NCBI RefSeq assembly: GCF_041027365.1 | Contig: NZ_JBFTEH010000003.1 | Location: forward strand, 124,001 to 188,000 | Direction: 5' to 3' | Origin: VKMB-3413 sp041027365 | GTDB lineage: Bacteria > Pseudomonadota > Alphaproteobacteria > Rhizobiales > Rhizobiaceae | DNA: 64,000 nt | Made by a program: the position numbers and the translations under genes | Notes under the pieces: model-generated | What the model was told of the DNA's origin: nothing | The model's input: only the letters and a program-made list of their open reading frames with translations | Databases searched by the model: none | Shown here: one piece after another, positions 1 to 9,019 of the stretch | Layout: each line of letters opens with the position of its first letter | Numbering within the stretch: position 1 is the first letter of the stretch

Positions 1-420
1 CTGCACGGGGAACTGCAGACGCGGCTGAAGGGCAAACCCTGCCGTCTGATTACGGGCGACGGTGCCGTCGAGACTTTTCCCGGCCAGATCCGACGGCCCG
101 ACGCCGGGATCGACTGCGGCAGGGTCGAATTAGACGGTTATCTCTCGGCCGAGACGATCGTCGTCTTCGAAGTTCTCTCGCCGTCCACCCGCGACTTCGA
201 CCGTCTCCGCAAGGTGGAGGAGTACAAGGCGGTGCCGACGATGCGGCACGTCGTTGTCGTCGAGCCCATGCGCCCGCAGGTGCTGATCTGGTCGCGCCCG
301 GAGGGCGCCGATTGGGCAGCACTGGAAGTCTCCGGCCTGGAGGGTGTCGTCGAGCTTGCGGCCGTCGGCATCACGCTGCCCATGACCGACATCTACGATC
401 GGCTGGAGTTCGGTGACTGA
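1..420 (+). CDS. Uma2 family (DUF820) nuclease-fold protein, 5'-truncated by the window edge
   Basis: The reading frame is open from base 1 to a TGA at 418-420, giving 139 residues; the start lies outside the window. The visible part has the core of the Uma2/DUF820 family, a restriction-endonuclease-like fold: 'RRPDAGID' (the family's PD motif), then 'VVFEVLSPSTRDFDR' (the E-V-LSPST element carrying the second acidic residue), 'KVEEYKAV' and 'MRHVVVVEP', in the usual order and spacing. Full-length members have about 190 residues, so some 50 N-terminal residues are missing. Members are common in cyanobacteria and scattered elsewhere, and the cellular role is not established. I infer a metal-dependent nuclease fold only. 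The next gene starts about 200 bp away, and nothing suggests an operon with it. Confidence 0.8.
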   Translation: MHGELQTRLKGKPCRLITGDGAVETFPGQIRRPDAGIDCGRVELDGYLSAETIVVFEVLSPSTRDFDRLRKVEEYKAVPTMRHVVVVEPMRPQVLIWSRPEGADWAALEVSGLEGVVELAAVGITLPMTDIYDRLEFGD

Positions 421-628
421 GCCAGACCGTCGGCCGCCAAGTGGCTGACATGAAGAGTCCATCTTCCGAGACCCGGCACGGCAACGAGCGTCCTACTCGA
501 AACCGCCCTCTGAACGCCACGTCAACGGCGCAAGGCTTTACGCGTCCCGCCAATGCGGTAGGGTGCGATGCACCACGTCGGCCTATTCCGTCAGCAGCTG
601 ACGGCAGTGGCTGAAATTGCATCAGCAG

Positions 629-1369
629 ATGTCAGGACCTTCCGTGACAGACGAGCCGGCCTCCCGAGACGTCACTCCCTCCTCCCTCGCCCTCACGCCC
701 GAACTCGTCGCCCTCACCATCCGGCCGGAGCCGGAGCGCGATCCCGAGCCCGGCTGGACTCAGCTCAGCGAAGACGAACTCTCCGACCTCGTCCGCCGCT
801 ACGAGGATGAGAGTCGCGGCGAGCCGCTGTGGGTCTTCGCCTATGGCTCGCTGATCTGGAAGCCGGACTTCGACGCGATCGACCACCGCCGGGCCTCGGC
901 CTATGGCTGGCACCGGTCCTTCTGCCTGAAGATGACGCGCTGGCGCGGCTCGCCGCAGCAGCCGGGCCTGATGATGGCGCTGGAGCGCGGCGGGCGCTGC
1001 GACGGGGTGATCTACCGCCTGTCGGAGGAGGATCGGGCAGGGCAGCTGCGCCGCGTGCTCTTCCGTGAGATCCGGTTCCGCGAGACAGTCGACATGGCGC
1101 GCTGGGTGCCTGTCCATACCGCTGAGGGCAAGATCAGGGCGCTGACCTTCTGGGCCGGCCCGACCGGGGACCGCATCGCCAGCAAGCTGCCGCTCGACGA
1201 GGTCGCGCACATCCTGGCGCGCGCGTGCGGCCATGCCGGCTCCTGCGCGGAATACCTCTTCAACACGGTCCAGCACCTGGAGCAGTTTGGCATTCGCGAC
1301 CGCAACCTTTGGCGGCTGCAGCAGCTGGTGGCGGACGAGATCCGGCAGATCCACGACGTCGCCGCCTGA
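629..1369 (+). CDS. Gamma-glutamylcyclotransferase, ChaC family
   Basis: Predicted to cleave glutathione (or another gamma-glutamyl compound) to 5-oxoproline and Cys-Gly in the cytoplasm. The diagnostic ChaC motif 'VFAYGSLIWKPDF' lies at about residues 68-80, followed by 'GWHRSFCLKM' and a conserved C-terminal half with 'CGHAGSCAEYLFNTV'. The length (246 residues) is slightly above the ~180-220 of the core family because of an N-terminal extension of about 60 residues rich in Pro and Glu. The ATG at 629 was chosen; an in-frame TTG at 617 is possible, and no clear Shine-Dalgarno decides between them. It stands alone, convergent with the GNAT gene. Family assignment is strong; specificity for glutathione is inferred from the family. 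Confidence 0.88.
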   Translation: MSGPSVTDEPASRDVTPSSLALTPELVALTIRPEPERDPEPGWTQLSEDELSDLVRRYEDESRGEPLWVFAYGSLIWKPDFDAIDHRRASAYGWHRSFCLKMTRWRGSPQQPGLMMALERGGRCDGVIYRLSEEDRAGQLRRVLFREIRFRETVDMARWVPVHTAEGKIRALTFWAGPTGDRIASKLPLDEVAHILARACGHAGSCAEYLFNTVQHLEQFGIRDRNLWRLQQLVADEIRQIHDVAA

Positions 1370-1484
1370 GCCTATCAGCGGATCGCGTTCGGGGACTGCC
1401 GAGGCTCCGATCGAACGGCGGACCGCCGCGACGCTTTCGAGGACTTGGGCAGGAAAGAAGGCACGCACCGCTCGGCCGTGGCTG

Positions 1485-2024
1485 TCAGTCCGGCCGTGTT
1501 GGCGGCTCGCGCAAGCGCGCCATCCAGACCGTATCGACGAGCTGACCCTCCCGCAGGACGGCGGCCCGCGCCACGCCCTCCTCGACGAAGCCGGCGCTCT
1601 CGTAGAGCGCGATCGCCGCCTCGTTGTCGACCATGACGTCGAGCTCGAGCCGGGCGAGGCCGAGCCAGTTGTCGGCAAGGTCGATCAACGCCGACAGCAG
1701 CTGACGACCGATCCCGCGCCGAAGATACGCGTCGTGAACACCGAGATTGACCTGCCCGACATGAGACCGGCGTCCCGCGAGCCGGTTCAGGCTGGCGAGC
1801 CCCACTACCTCCTCGCCGATCACGGCAACCAGCGTCGTCAGTCCGGCCGGCCGGTTCTCGAACATCCGCCGCCGCGTCGCCTCGATCGACTCGAACGGAA
1901 GCCGCAGCGTGTTGCGCCGGAAACCGGGCAGGCCGATCAGCCGGTTGATGCTTTCCGCATCGCTCGCCTCGGCCGCGCGAAGGAGAAGGTCTGGCTGGTT
2001 GAAGGGCGACACGGCCTCTCTCAC
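1485..2024 (-). CDS. GNAT family N-acetyltransferase
   Basis: A 179-residue Gcn5-related acetyltransferase. The acetyl-CoA binding motif A is visible as 'VHDAYLRRGIGRQLL' (R-x-x-G-x-G/A pattern) at about residues 102-116, followed by 'ALIDLADNWLGLARLELDVMV' in short segments and the C-terminal 'NEAAIALYESAGF' motif typical of Rim/PhnO-like members. The GTG start overlaps the mnmE stop by 4 nt (GTGA), so translation is probably coupled to mnmE and the two genes share a transcript. A second in-frame GTG lies five codons further on. The acceptor substrate cannot be read from sequence. In many Rhizobiales mnmG follows mnmE here; this enzyme takes that place. Confidence 0.85.
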   Translation of the reverse strand: MREAVSPFNQPDLLLRAAEASDAESINRLIGLPGFRRNTLRLPFESIEATRRRMFENRPAGLTTLVAVIGEEVVGLASLNRLAGRRSHVGQVNLGVHDAYLRRGIGRQLLSALIDLADNWLGLARLELDVMVDNEAAIALYESAGFVEEGVARAAVLREGQLVDTVWMARLREPPTRPD

Positions 2025-3454
2025 TTCCCGATGCAGAATTCGGAGAAGATGACGTCGAGGAGATCCTCGACGCCGACCTGACCGGTGAGCGCACCCAGCC
2101 GGTTGGACGCCCGGCGCAGCGTCTCCGCACCGATCTCGGCCGGAGCATCTTCCGCTTCCAGGAAGCCTTCGAGGATCCGCACCGTGTCGGCGATCAGCTC
2201 GCGCTGCCGCGTCCTCAGCGGAATGCCGGCCTCCACTCCGCCGGCGGCATCCCGGGCCAGCTCGCCGATCCGCGCGACCAGATCCGGCAGCCCTTGGCCG
2301 GTCTTGGCGGAGACGGAGAAGTCGAAGCGGAAATTCGTCCACTCGCCCCCGAACATCGCGCCGATGCCCTTGGGTGCCGGCCGGTCGATCTTGGTCCGGA
2401 TCGTCAGGATCTTCCGGCGTCCCTTCGAGGTGCCCTTGGCGATGTCCTCCATGGCGGCGTCTGCGGCGAGCATCATCGGGTGTTTCACGTGTGACAGGAT
2501 GTCGGTGATCCGCGCCAGGGGCCCGTGCCCGGAGGAGTGCGGGTCGACCAGCGCCAGGACGAGGTCCGCCGCCTCCATGACCGCCCGGGCCCGTTCGATC
2601 CCGATCGCTTCCACCTGGTCCGCCGTCTCGCGGATGCCGGCCGTGTCGGAAAAGCGGACGGGAATGCCGCCGATGTTCAAAGTTGCCTCGATCACGTCCC
2701 GCGTCGTGCCCGGAACCTCCGTGACGATCGCCACCTCGCGGTCGACCAGCGCGTTGAGCAGGCTCGACTTGCCGGCGTTCGGCGCGCCGACGATCGCGAC
2801 CTTGTAGCCCGAGCGCAGGATCTCGCCCTGGTCCGCCCGGGCAAGATGCGCCCGCATCGCCGCGACCAGCGCCCCGACCGCGCTTCGAGCGTCGCTGCCG
2901 ATATCGGCCCCGACATCGCCCTCGTCGGCGAAGTCGAAGGATGCCTCGAGGCGCGCACGGATCTCGGTCAGCCGCGTCATCCAGCCTTCGTAGATCGCGC
3001 GCAGCGCTCCGCCCGCCTGCGCCACCGCCGCCCTGCGCTGCCCCTCGGTTTCGGCCGCAATGAGATCGGCGAGCCCTTCGGCCTCGGTCAGGTCGATCCG
3101 GCCGTTCTCGAAGGCGCGGCGGGTAAACTCTCCCGCCTCTGCCAGCCGCACGCCGGCCCGTGCCGTCACCGCCTCCAGCAGCGCTGCGACCACCGCGCGT
3201 CCGCCATGGACGTGAAACTCCGCGATGTCCTCGCCGGTCACGGTCTCCGGACCGCCGAAGAAGATCGCGATCCCCCGATCAATCGTCCCGCCTGCGGCAT
3301 CCCGCAGCCGCCGCAGGCTGGCGCGCCGATCCGGTGCGACAGAGCCGGCGACCGCCTCCATCACGCCGCGCGCCTCCGGTCCGCTGACGCGCACGACTGC
3401 AACGCCCGAGGGGAGGGCGCCGGAGGAGAGCGCGGCGATGGTGTCTGATTGCAT
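2021..3454 (-). CDS. mnmE: tRNA uridine-5-carboxymethylaminomethyl(34) synthesis GTPase
   Basis: MnmE acts with MnmG to install the (carboxymethyl)aminomethyl group at C5 of wobble uridine 34 in certain tRNAs. The N-terminal folate-binding domain starts with 'DTIAALSSG' and contains 'GEFTRRAFENGRIDLTEAEGL'-like sequence near residues 105-125. The inserted G domain has a P-loop 'GAPNAGKSS' (Lys229), 'GTTRDVIE', 'DTAG' and 'TKID'. The C terminus is the family's invariant 'FCIGK' with the catalytic Cys three residues before the Gly-Lys end. Length 477 (E. coli about 454). Transcribed away from the predicted origin and overlapping the GNAT gene by 4 nt. mnmG, rsmG and parAB, which often follow in this order, are not in the window. 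Confidence 0.97.
   Translation of the reverse strand: MQSDTIAALSSGALPSGVAVVRVSGPEARGVMEAVAGSVAPDRRASLRRLRDAAGGTIDRGIAIFFGGPETVTGEDIAEFHVHGGRAVVAALLEAVTARAGVRLAEAGEFTRRAFENGRIDLTEAEGLADLIAAETEGQRRAAVAQAGGALRAIYEGWMTRLTEIRARLEASFDFADEGDVGADIGSDARSAVGALVAAMRAHLARADQGEILRSGYKVAIVGAPNAGKSSLLNALVDREVAIVTEVPGTTRDVIEATLNIGGIPVRFSDTAGIRETADQVEAIGIERARAVMEAADLVLALVDPHSSGHGPLARITDILSHVKHPMMLAADAAMEDIAKGTSKGRRKILTIRTKIDRPAPKGIGAMFGGEWTNFRFDFSVSAKTGQGLPDLVARIGELARDAAGGVEAGIPLRTRQRELIADTVRILEGFLEAEDAPAEIGAETLRRASNRLGALTGQVGVEDLLDVIFSEFCIGK
2481..2496. promoter_or_regulatory. parS-like ParB binding site inside mnmE
   Basis: The 16-mer TGTTTCACGTGTGACA matches the widely conserved parS consensus TGTTTCACGTGAAACA at 14 of 16 positions, with the CACGTG centre and the whole left half intact. 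It lies in the coding sequence of mnmE, about 12 kb left of the predicted origin. Known parS sites cluster within tens of kilobases of the origin and are often intragenic. The two mismatches in the right half may weaken binding. Confidence 0.55.
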
Positions 3455-3682
3455 GCCGGGATCTCTCCGGTGGGGTTCGCGGGAACCTCGCGAAAGAGAC
3501 CAGCTTCCGATGCCTCATGCAACCACGATCCGCCGGGGCGGCGCGGAGAGGCTGCGTGGGACGACGCCGGCATTGCCGGCCGCCCGCTTCTCACGACGCG
3601 GACGCGCCCGTGTTCGAAGGGGGATTGCGCTGCAAATGCGCGAGGCTGGCAGCGCGTCGGGAACCGACGCGCTGTGACCGGA

Positions 3683-5326
3683 TCAGAACTTGTAGCCGGC
3701 CTGAGCGATCAGGCCATAGCGCTCGTACCGGTAGGTGTCGTTCCGCGCGATGGGCGTCCCGCCGAAGACGTCCGATCCCCGCGTGGTCCACATCGACCAG
3801 TAGCGGCCCCCGACGCCGAGGTTGAAGTGCGGGGTCACGGCGTAGGATGCCATCGCCTGGAACTGCGCGCCCCTACCCTCTCCGGATTCGTCGATGACGA
3901 GGTCGCGCAGCCAATGATTGTCACGTCCGTCGAAGTGGACGTAGGGCAGATAGGCGACGTCGCCGGAAAGTGTCAGCCGCGGCGTGACCGCGACCGCGGT
4001 CGACAAGCCGACACGCATCGAGTCCCAGTCGTCCGTCTCGGTGATGACCGCCGTGTTCGAGATGGCGGGAGCACAGATTCCCGAAGCCTGCAGAGCGATC
4101 TGCTCGCAGTTCGTCGCCGCATATTGCTCGTGGACGTGATTGTAGCCGACGAAGGCGCCTGCCTGGAAGCCGCTCCCCTGCAGGACGTTGTATCCGAGGT
4201 CGATGGTGGCGTAGTCGAGATTGGTGTTGCGCAGATCGGACCGTGTGTTGGAATAGCCAAGGCCCCAATCCTCGTCGTTCAGGTGGCCGTCCACGATCTT
4301 GCCGAGCCCCGCATACCCCTTGAGGAACAGGTTCCAGGGCGAGTCCACGCGGCCGTAGAGTTCGCCGGAATGCGCCGTCAGCCCGTCGTAGGTGAGGCGA
4401 GAGACGAGGCTGCTCGACGAACCGGAATCGAGCGGCAAATCCTTCTGGAACCGCCCGGAGCTGTACCAGTAGCGCACCCCGCCCTCGAACTCCCAGCCGG
4501 ATGGCATGATCGTCGCCGCCGGTGCTGCCGGTGCCGCATCCCACCGCGCCCGCGGATCGGCCCCGAACCGGTAGTTCAGGCCGACCTTGAACAGGTTGAG
4601 GCTCTGATCCACCTTTGCGCCAGCCGATGGGACGAGAAATAGGCTACCGTCGGGCGCTGTAAGATAGCTTTCGGGGCTCGCCAGCCCGGCATCGCCGATC
4701 CCCAGATAGTCATACTCGAACTTGACGGACCAAGCCGGCGCGATGGCCTGCTCGATCCCGGCGCCGGCCGTCCAGCCCCAGGTCGTTGCGTCGCGGCTCG
4801 TCGCGTTCGACGAAGAGATCGCGGTCGGATTGTTGTTGGTCGTCGCGTTCAGCCGGTTGTGCAGGACCGCCGCACCACCCTTCACGTAGAGCAGAGTGTG
4901 GCCATCCTGTCCCGCGGCATAGCCGAGCCGGCCCGTGAGCGTGCCGGAAAAGTCCGGTTGCGCCCCGCAGGTCGAGGAGGTCGCCTCTCCCGCAAAGGCG
5001 AAGCAGGTTTCGGTTCCACGGGCATCCAGCCAGTCCGCGTCGGCCGCAACGCCCAACACCCAGCTCGCGCCGGGGACCTGCCAGTCGTAGCCGATCACGC
5101 CGCCGAGCAGAAAGCCGGGGGTGCGGACGCCATCACCAAAGATCGACGGGCCGTAGGGATCGGAGACGTTCTGCGACTGCGACGCGAAGCCCGCGTTCAA
5201 GCCGCCATAAGCACCCGTCCAGCTCCACGCTGCCGGTGCCGTACCCGGCCGAAGGTCACCCGCCGCGGCGGGTTGAGCCAGGCCGAGCGCGAGGAGCGAG
5301 ACGCCTCCGATGAGCCACGTCTTCAT
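3683..5326 (-). CDS. Two-barrel outer-membrane protein (Omp25/31-like barrel plus omptin/Pom-like barrel)
   Basis: A 547-residue secreted protein. The start is set by the signal peptide 'MKTWLIGGVSLLALGLAQ' ending 'AAAGD' and by an AAGGAA ribosome-binding site about 10 nt upstream of the ATG. Residues about 30-260 resemble Rhizobiales Omp25/Omp31-type porin-like barrels ('WSWTGAYGGLNAGFA', 'GGVIGYDWQV', 'KFEYDYLGIGDA', 'LFKVGLNYRFG'). After an Ala/Pro linker, residues about 275-547 form a second barrel ('GWEFEGGVRYWYSSGRF', 'LFLKGYAGLGKI', 'VGVGGRYWSMW') that ends in aromatic 'AQAGYKF', a typical terminal beta-signal. The second part resembles the omptin/Pom-like 10-stranded fold; I cannot confirm omptin protease residues. 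Single gene with its own promoter region upstream. Confidence 0.75.
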   Translation of the reverse strand: MKTWLIGGVSLLALGLAQPAAAGDLRPGTAPAAWSWTGAYGGLNAGFASQSQNVSDPYGPSIFGDGVRTPGFLLGGVIGYDWQVPGASWVLGVAADADWLDARGTETCFAFAGEATSSTCGAQPDFSGTLTGRLGYAAGQDGHTLLYVKGGAAVLHNRLNATTNNNPTAISSSNATSRDATTWGWTAGAGIEQAIAPAWSVKFEYDYLGIGDAGLASPESYLTAPDGSLFLVPSAGAKVDQSLNLFKVGLNYRFGADPRARWDAAPAAPAATIMPSGWEFEGGVRYWYSSGRFQKDLPLDSGSSSSLVSRLTYDGLTAHSGELYGRVDSPWNLFLKGYAGLGKIVDGHLNDEDWGLGYSNTRSDLRNTNLDYATIDLGYNVLQGSGFQAGAFVGYNHVHEQYAATNCEQIALQASGICAPAISNTAVITETDDWDSMRVGLSTAVAVTPRLTLSGDVAYLPYVHFDGRDNHWLRDLVIDESGEGRGAQFQAMASYAVTPHFNLGVGGRYWSMWTTRGSDVFGGTPIARNDTYRYERYGLIAQAGYKF

Positions 5327-5732
5327 GCGCACCAATTCCTTTCCGGAAAGCCCTGAAGCAACGGAGTCTAACGCTGCCGGTTCGTCGGGGGCTTGTAAGT
5401 GACGCTTCGGTGCTTGCTTGCGACGCGACACGCCGTCAAGCCGGTTGGCGACGCCGGACGAGCAGATCACTAAATGCGATGCAGAATTGCGACGGATGTG
5501 ACGAGGCGGTCACATTCTGGCCCGTACGAGTCATTCGGACAGCTCGAGCGGCCTGCGGAGACGTCGAGACCGGCCAGGCGCCGCATTGCGATCTGGGTCC
5601 CCGTGATCCGGCTCCCGAGCCGTCCAGATCGACCGGCGTTCGCGGTCCCCGAGACGATCGCGAACCCGCCCGGCTCTTCCCCTCGCTGGAGACTGCCTTA
5701 GCCTTGCCTGCGTCGACGAGGGAACACCGCCC
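5327..5732. other. Intergenic region between divergent genes
   Basis: About 400 bp between the outer-membrane protein (leftward) and the DUF255 gene (rightward). It should hold both promoters. I see no convincing sigma-70 hexamers, repeat, RNA gene or conserved small reading frame in it. Confidence 0.4.
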
Positions 5733-7766
5733 ATGAGCGAGACGCAAGGCAACCGGCTCGGCGACGCCGTCAGCCCGTATCTGCAGCAGCACCGGGACAA
5801 TCCGGTGCATTGGCGCGAATGGTCCGATGCGGCGCTCGCCGAGGCCAAGGCGCTGGATCGCCCGATCCTGCTCTCGGTCGGGTATGCCGCCTGCCACTGG
5901 TGCCATGTGATGGCGCATGAGAGCTTCGAGGACGAGGCCGTCGCGGCGGTGATGAACCGGCTCTACGTCAATGTGAAGGTCGACCGCGAGGAACGCCCCG
6001 ACGTCGACCACCTCTACATGACCGCCCTCCACGCGCTCGGCGAGCAGGGCGGCTGGCCGATGACCATGTTCCTGACGCCGGAGGGCAAGCCCTTCTTCGG
6101 CGGCACCTATTTTCCGAAGGAGCCGCGCTTCGGCCGGCCCGGCTTCGTACAGGTGCTGGAGGCGGTGGCAAAGGCGTGGGCCGAACGGCGGAACGAGATC
6201 GCCGGAAGCGCCGGCACGATCGCCGACAGGCTGTCGGAGTTCCTCTCGCGCTCCGCAGCAGCCGGGCCGCTCTCCGTCTTCGACGTCGCGCCCGCGGCCG
6301 CCCGGATCGGCCAGATGATGGACCCGGTGCGCGGCGGCATGCGCGGCGCACCGAAATTCCCCAACGCCCCCTATATGGAGATTCTCGCCCGCTCGGCCTT
6401 CGAAACCGGCTCGACCGAGCCCCGCGACGCCTTCCTGAAGACCGTGCGCTCGCTCTGTTGCGGCGGCATCTACGACCATCTCGGCGGCGGCCTGCACCGC
6501 TACTCCACCGACGACCGGTGGCTGGTGCCGCATTTCGAGAAGATGCTCTACGACAATGCGCAGTTCCTGCGGCATCTGACCTGGGCCTGGCGGATGACCG
6601 GCGAGCCGCTCTTCAAGGCGCGGATCGGAGAGACCATCGACTGGCTGGAGCGGGAGATGCTGGTGAAGGGCGGCGGCTTCGCGGCTTCGCTCGACGCCGA
6701 CAGTCTCGACGCCTCCGGCCATGCCGAAGAAGGCGCCTACTACGTCTGGACGGAGGCAGAGGTCGATGCCGCGCTCGGCGATGCGGCGGCGGGCTTCAAG
6801 CGCGTCTACGACGTCACCGCGGGCGGCAATTGGGAGGGAAAGTCGATCCTCCATCGCCTCCATCCGGGCGCGCGGTCCACTGATCCCGCCTTTGCAGACG
6901 AGCGGGCCGCGCTGCTCGAGCTGCGGCGTCGGCGCGCGGCACCCGGGCGGGACGACAAGGTGCTGGCTGACTGGAACGGCATGACGATCCGCGCGCTCGC
7001 CGAAGTCTCCGTCGCGCTGGATCATCCGAAGGCGCTGGATCTGGCGCGGACGGCCTTCGGCTTCGTCATGGACGAAATGGTCGTGGATGGGCGGCTGCGG
7101 CATGCGGCGCGAGCGGGACGCACGGCCGGACTTGCGCTATCCTCCGACTACGGCGCGCTGATCCAGGCGGCCGTCGCCCTGTTTTCGGCCACGCTCGACG
7201 ATGCTTTCCGTCAAAAAGCGTTTTGGTTAGCCGGAGAACTAAAGCGCTGGCACGCCGATGGGGACGGCGGCCACTTCCTGAACGCTTCCGACTCCGGCGA
7301 CGTCATCATGCGGCTGCGGGGCGATCAGGACGAGGCTGTCCCGAGCGGCAGCGCGCAGGTCGTCGAGGGGCTGGCGATGCTCGCGCAGGCGAGCGGCTCG
7401 ATCGCCGTGGCTGAAGAGGCGGAAGCGGCGGCAGAGCTTGCCGCGGGGCGCGTCGGAACGGGCGCTGCCGGCTTTCCCGGCCTCATCGCCGCGACGGGTC
7501 GCCTGCGCCGCGGCAGCGAACTGGGGCTGATCGGTCGGGCGGGCGAGGGCCCCTTCCAGGCGATGCGCGCCGTCGCCCGCGCGAGCGTCGATCTCGACCG
7601 GCTCGACCTTGCCGCCGCAAGCCCCGGCGACTTGCCGCAGGACCTGCCGCTGGCCTCCGTTCATCCGACCCGGCTGCCCGCAGCCTTCGTCTGCGAGTGC
7701 CGCGTCTGCCGGGCACCCGTCACCGATCCGGACGCTCTTGCCGGATTGCTGCGCAAGGGCGGATAA
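5733..7766 (+). CDS. DUF255 thioredoxin-domain protein (YyaL/SSP411 family)
   Basis: A 677-residue cytoplasmic protein of the YyaL/spermatogenesis-associated protein 20 family. It opens with the family's 'NRLGDAVSPYLQQHRDNPVHW' region, followed by a thioredoxin-like domain with the signature 'CHWCHVM' (Cys54 and Cys57), 'VKVDREERPDVD' and 'GGWPMTMFLTPEGKPF'. The remaining ~500 residues form the (alpha/alpha)6-barrel-like part with 'GGIYDHLGGGLHRYSTD', 'VPHFEKMLYDNAQ' and 'KVLADWNGM'. The family is widespread, but its reaction is unknown; a sugar-epimerase or cellobiose-epimerase-like barrel fused to thioredoxin is the structural inference. Length matches the family. It is followed 67 bp later by an amine-oxidase-type flavoenzyme on the same strand. 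Confidence 0.92.
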   Translation: MSETQGNRLGDAVSPYLQQHRDNPVHWREWSDAALAEAKALDRPILLSVGYAACHWCHVMAHESFEDEAVAAVMNRLYVNVKVDREERPDVDHLYMTALHALGEQGGWPMTMFLTPEGKPFFGGTYFPKEPRFGRPGFVQVLEAVAKAWAERRNEIAGSAGTIADRLSEFLSRSAAAGPLSVFDVAPAAARIGQMMDPVRGGMRGAPKFPNAPYMEILARSAFETGSTEPRDAFLKTVRSLCCGGIYDHLGGGLHRYSTDDRWLVPHFEKMLYDNAQFLRHLTWAWRMTGEPLFKARIGETIDWLEREMLVKGGGFAASLDADSLDASGHAEEGAYYVWTEAEVDAALGDAAAGFKRVYDVTAGGNWEGKSILHRLHPGARSTDPAFADERAALLELRRRRAAPGRDDKVLADWNGMTIRALAEVSVALDHPKALDLARTAFGFVMDEMVVDGRLRHAARAGRTAGLALSSDYGALIQAAVALFSATLDDAFRQKAFWLAGELKRWHADGDGGHFLNASDSGDVIMRLRGDQDEAVPSGSAQVVEGLAMLAQASGSIAVAEEAEAAAELAAGRVGTGAAGFPGLIAATGRLRRGSELGLIGRAGEGPFQAMRAVARASVDLDRLDLAAASPGDLPQDLPLASVHPTRLPAAFVCECRVCRAPVTDPDALAGLLRKGG

Positions 7767-7833
7767 GAGAGGCTCGAACGGCTGCCAGCGGGAAACCGCG
7801 TTGGCGAGCCGCTGACAGCCCCCTTCACCGCAG

Positions 7834-8955
7834 ATGGGTCATTGCATGGATGTGATCGTCGTCGGCGCCGGCATCGTCGGCCTCTCCACCGCCTGGGCGC
7901 TGACGAAGCGCGGCCACGCCGTCACCCTCCTCGAACAGGCGGAAACGATCCCGTCGCCACTCGCCGCGTCCGGCGACCGCCACCGCATGATCCGCCGCGC
8001 CTATGGCGCGAGGAGCGGCTATGGCCGGCTGATCGACGAGGCCTTCGACGCCTGGGACGAGCTGTGGTCCGATCTCGGCGCCTCGCACTATGTCGAGGCC
8101 GGCGTCATGGGCCTCTGCCAGTCGGAGGGCGACGAGGCGGATGTCTTCCGGCAGGGCTTCGACGCGGCCGGCACGTCCTACGAGCGCATGAACGCGCAGG
8201 AGACGGCGGAACGCTACCCGTTCGTCGATCCGGACGCGATCCGCTACGGCTTCCTGACGCGCGAAGGCGGGGCGCTGATGTGCCGTGAGATTGCCGCCGG
8301 CCTCGCCGACTGGCTCGAGCGCTCCGGCGCGACGCTTCGCACCGGCGCCAGGGTCGGCGCATTCGACCGCGCCGCCGGAACGGTGACGCTGGCCGACGGC
8401 GAGCGGCTCTCCGGCGACCATGTCGTCGTCACCGCCGGCGCGTGGACCACCGGCCTTCTCCCGGAGCTCGCCCACGACCTCACGGTCTACCGCACCTTCG
8501 TCGCCTATCTGACGCCGCCGGAGGATCTCGCCGCCGCCTGGCGTGCGGCGCCCGCCATCGTCTCGATCGGCGGGCCGTCCGAAGGCTATGCGCTGCCCGA
8601 TGTCCGCGGCGCCGGCATGAAGATCGGTGCGAGCATCGTGAAGCGGCGGGCGGACGACCCGGAGGCGAACCGGACCGCGACGCGCGAAGAGGCGCAGCCG
8701 CTGCTCGACGCCTTCGCCGTCCCCTTCGCGCGGCTCGACGAATACGACATCCGCGAGCTCGTCACCTGCGCCTACACCTTCACCCGCGACGAGCGCTTCT
8801 ATTCCCATGTGGCGGATAGGCTGCTGGCGGTTTCCGCCTGCTCCGGCCATGCCTACAAGTTCGGCGCGGCGATCGGCCGGCGCGTGGCGGAAGCGGTGGG
8901 GACGAAGGACTGGTCGGCCCTGAGCGCCTGGCTGCGCGCGGAACACGCCGGCTGA
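7834..8955 (+). CDS. FAD-dependent oxidoreductase, monomeric sarcosine oxidase / N-methyltryptophan oxidase-like
   Basis: A DAO-superfamily flavoprotein predicted to oxidise a secondary amine or N-methyl amino acid. The Rossmann motif 'VVGAGIVGLSTAWAL' is at the N terminus, followed by 'GDRHRMIRRAYG', the flavin-contacting His-Arg-x-x-Arg element of monomeric sarcosine oxidases. Near the C terminus 'TCAYTFTRDERF' contains Cys312, at the place of the cysteine that forms the covalent 8-alpha-S-cysteinyl FAD link in this family, then 'SACSGHAYKFGAAIG'. Length 373 is close to the family norm (~385). A second ATG four codons in (7846, directly before the Rossmann motif) may be the true start. The substrate is not predictable; covalent flavinylation is inferred from the conserved Cys. 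Confidence 0.88.
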   Translation: MGHCMDVIVVGAGIVGLSTAWALTKRGHAVTLLEQAETIPSPLAASGDRHRMIRRAYGARSGYGRLIDEAFDAWDELWSDLGASHYVEAGVMGLCQSEGDEADVFRQGFDAAGTSYERMNAQETAERYPFVDPDAIRYGFLTREGGALMCREIAAGLADWLERSGATLRTGARVGAFDRAAGTVTLADGERLSGDHVVVTAGAWTTGLLPELAHDLTVYRTFVAYLTPPEDLAAAWRAAPAIVSIGGPSEGYALPDVRGAGMKIGASIVKRRADDPEANRTATREEAQPLLDAFAVPFARLDEYDIRELVTCAYTFTRDERFYSHVADRLLAVSACSGHAYKFGAAIGRRVAEAVGTKDWSALSAWLRAEHAG

Positions 8956-9019
8956 GGGACTGACGCCCGGCCGGCCGGGCCTTCGAAGGCTTCCTCTCGA
9001 ACCGCGGCGGCAAAGAGCC

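Noticed and set aside
3208..3217. GACGTGAAAC in mnmE as a parS site
   Set aside because: Only one half-site matches; the other half has no similarity.
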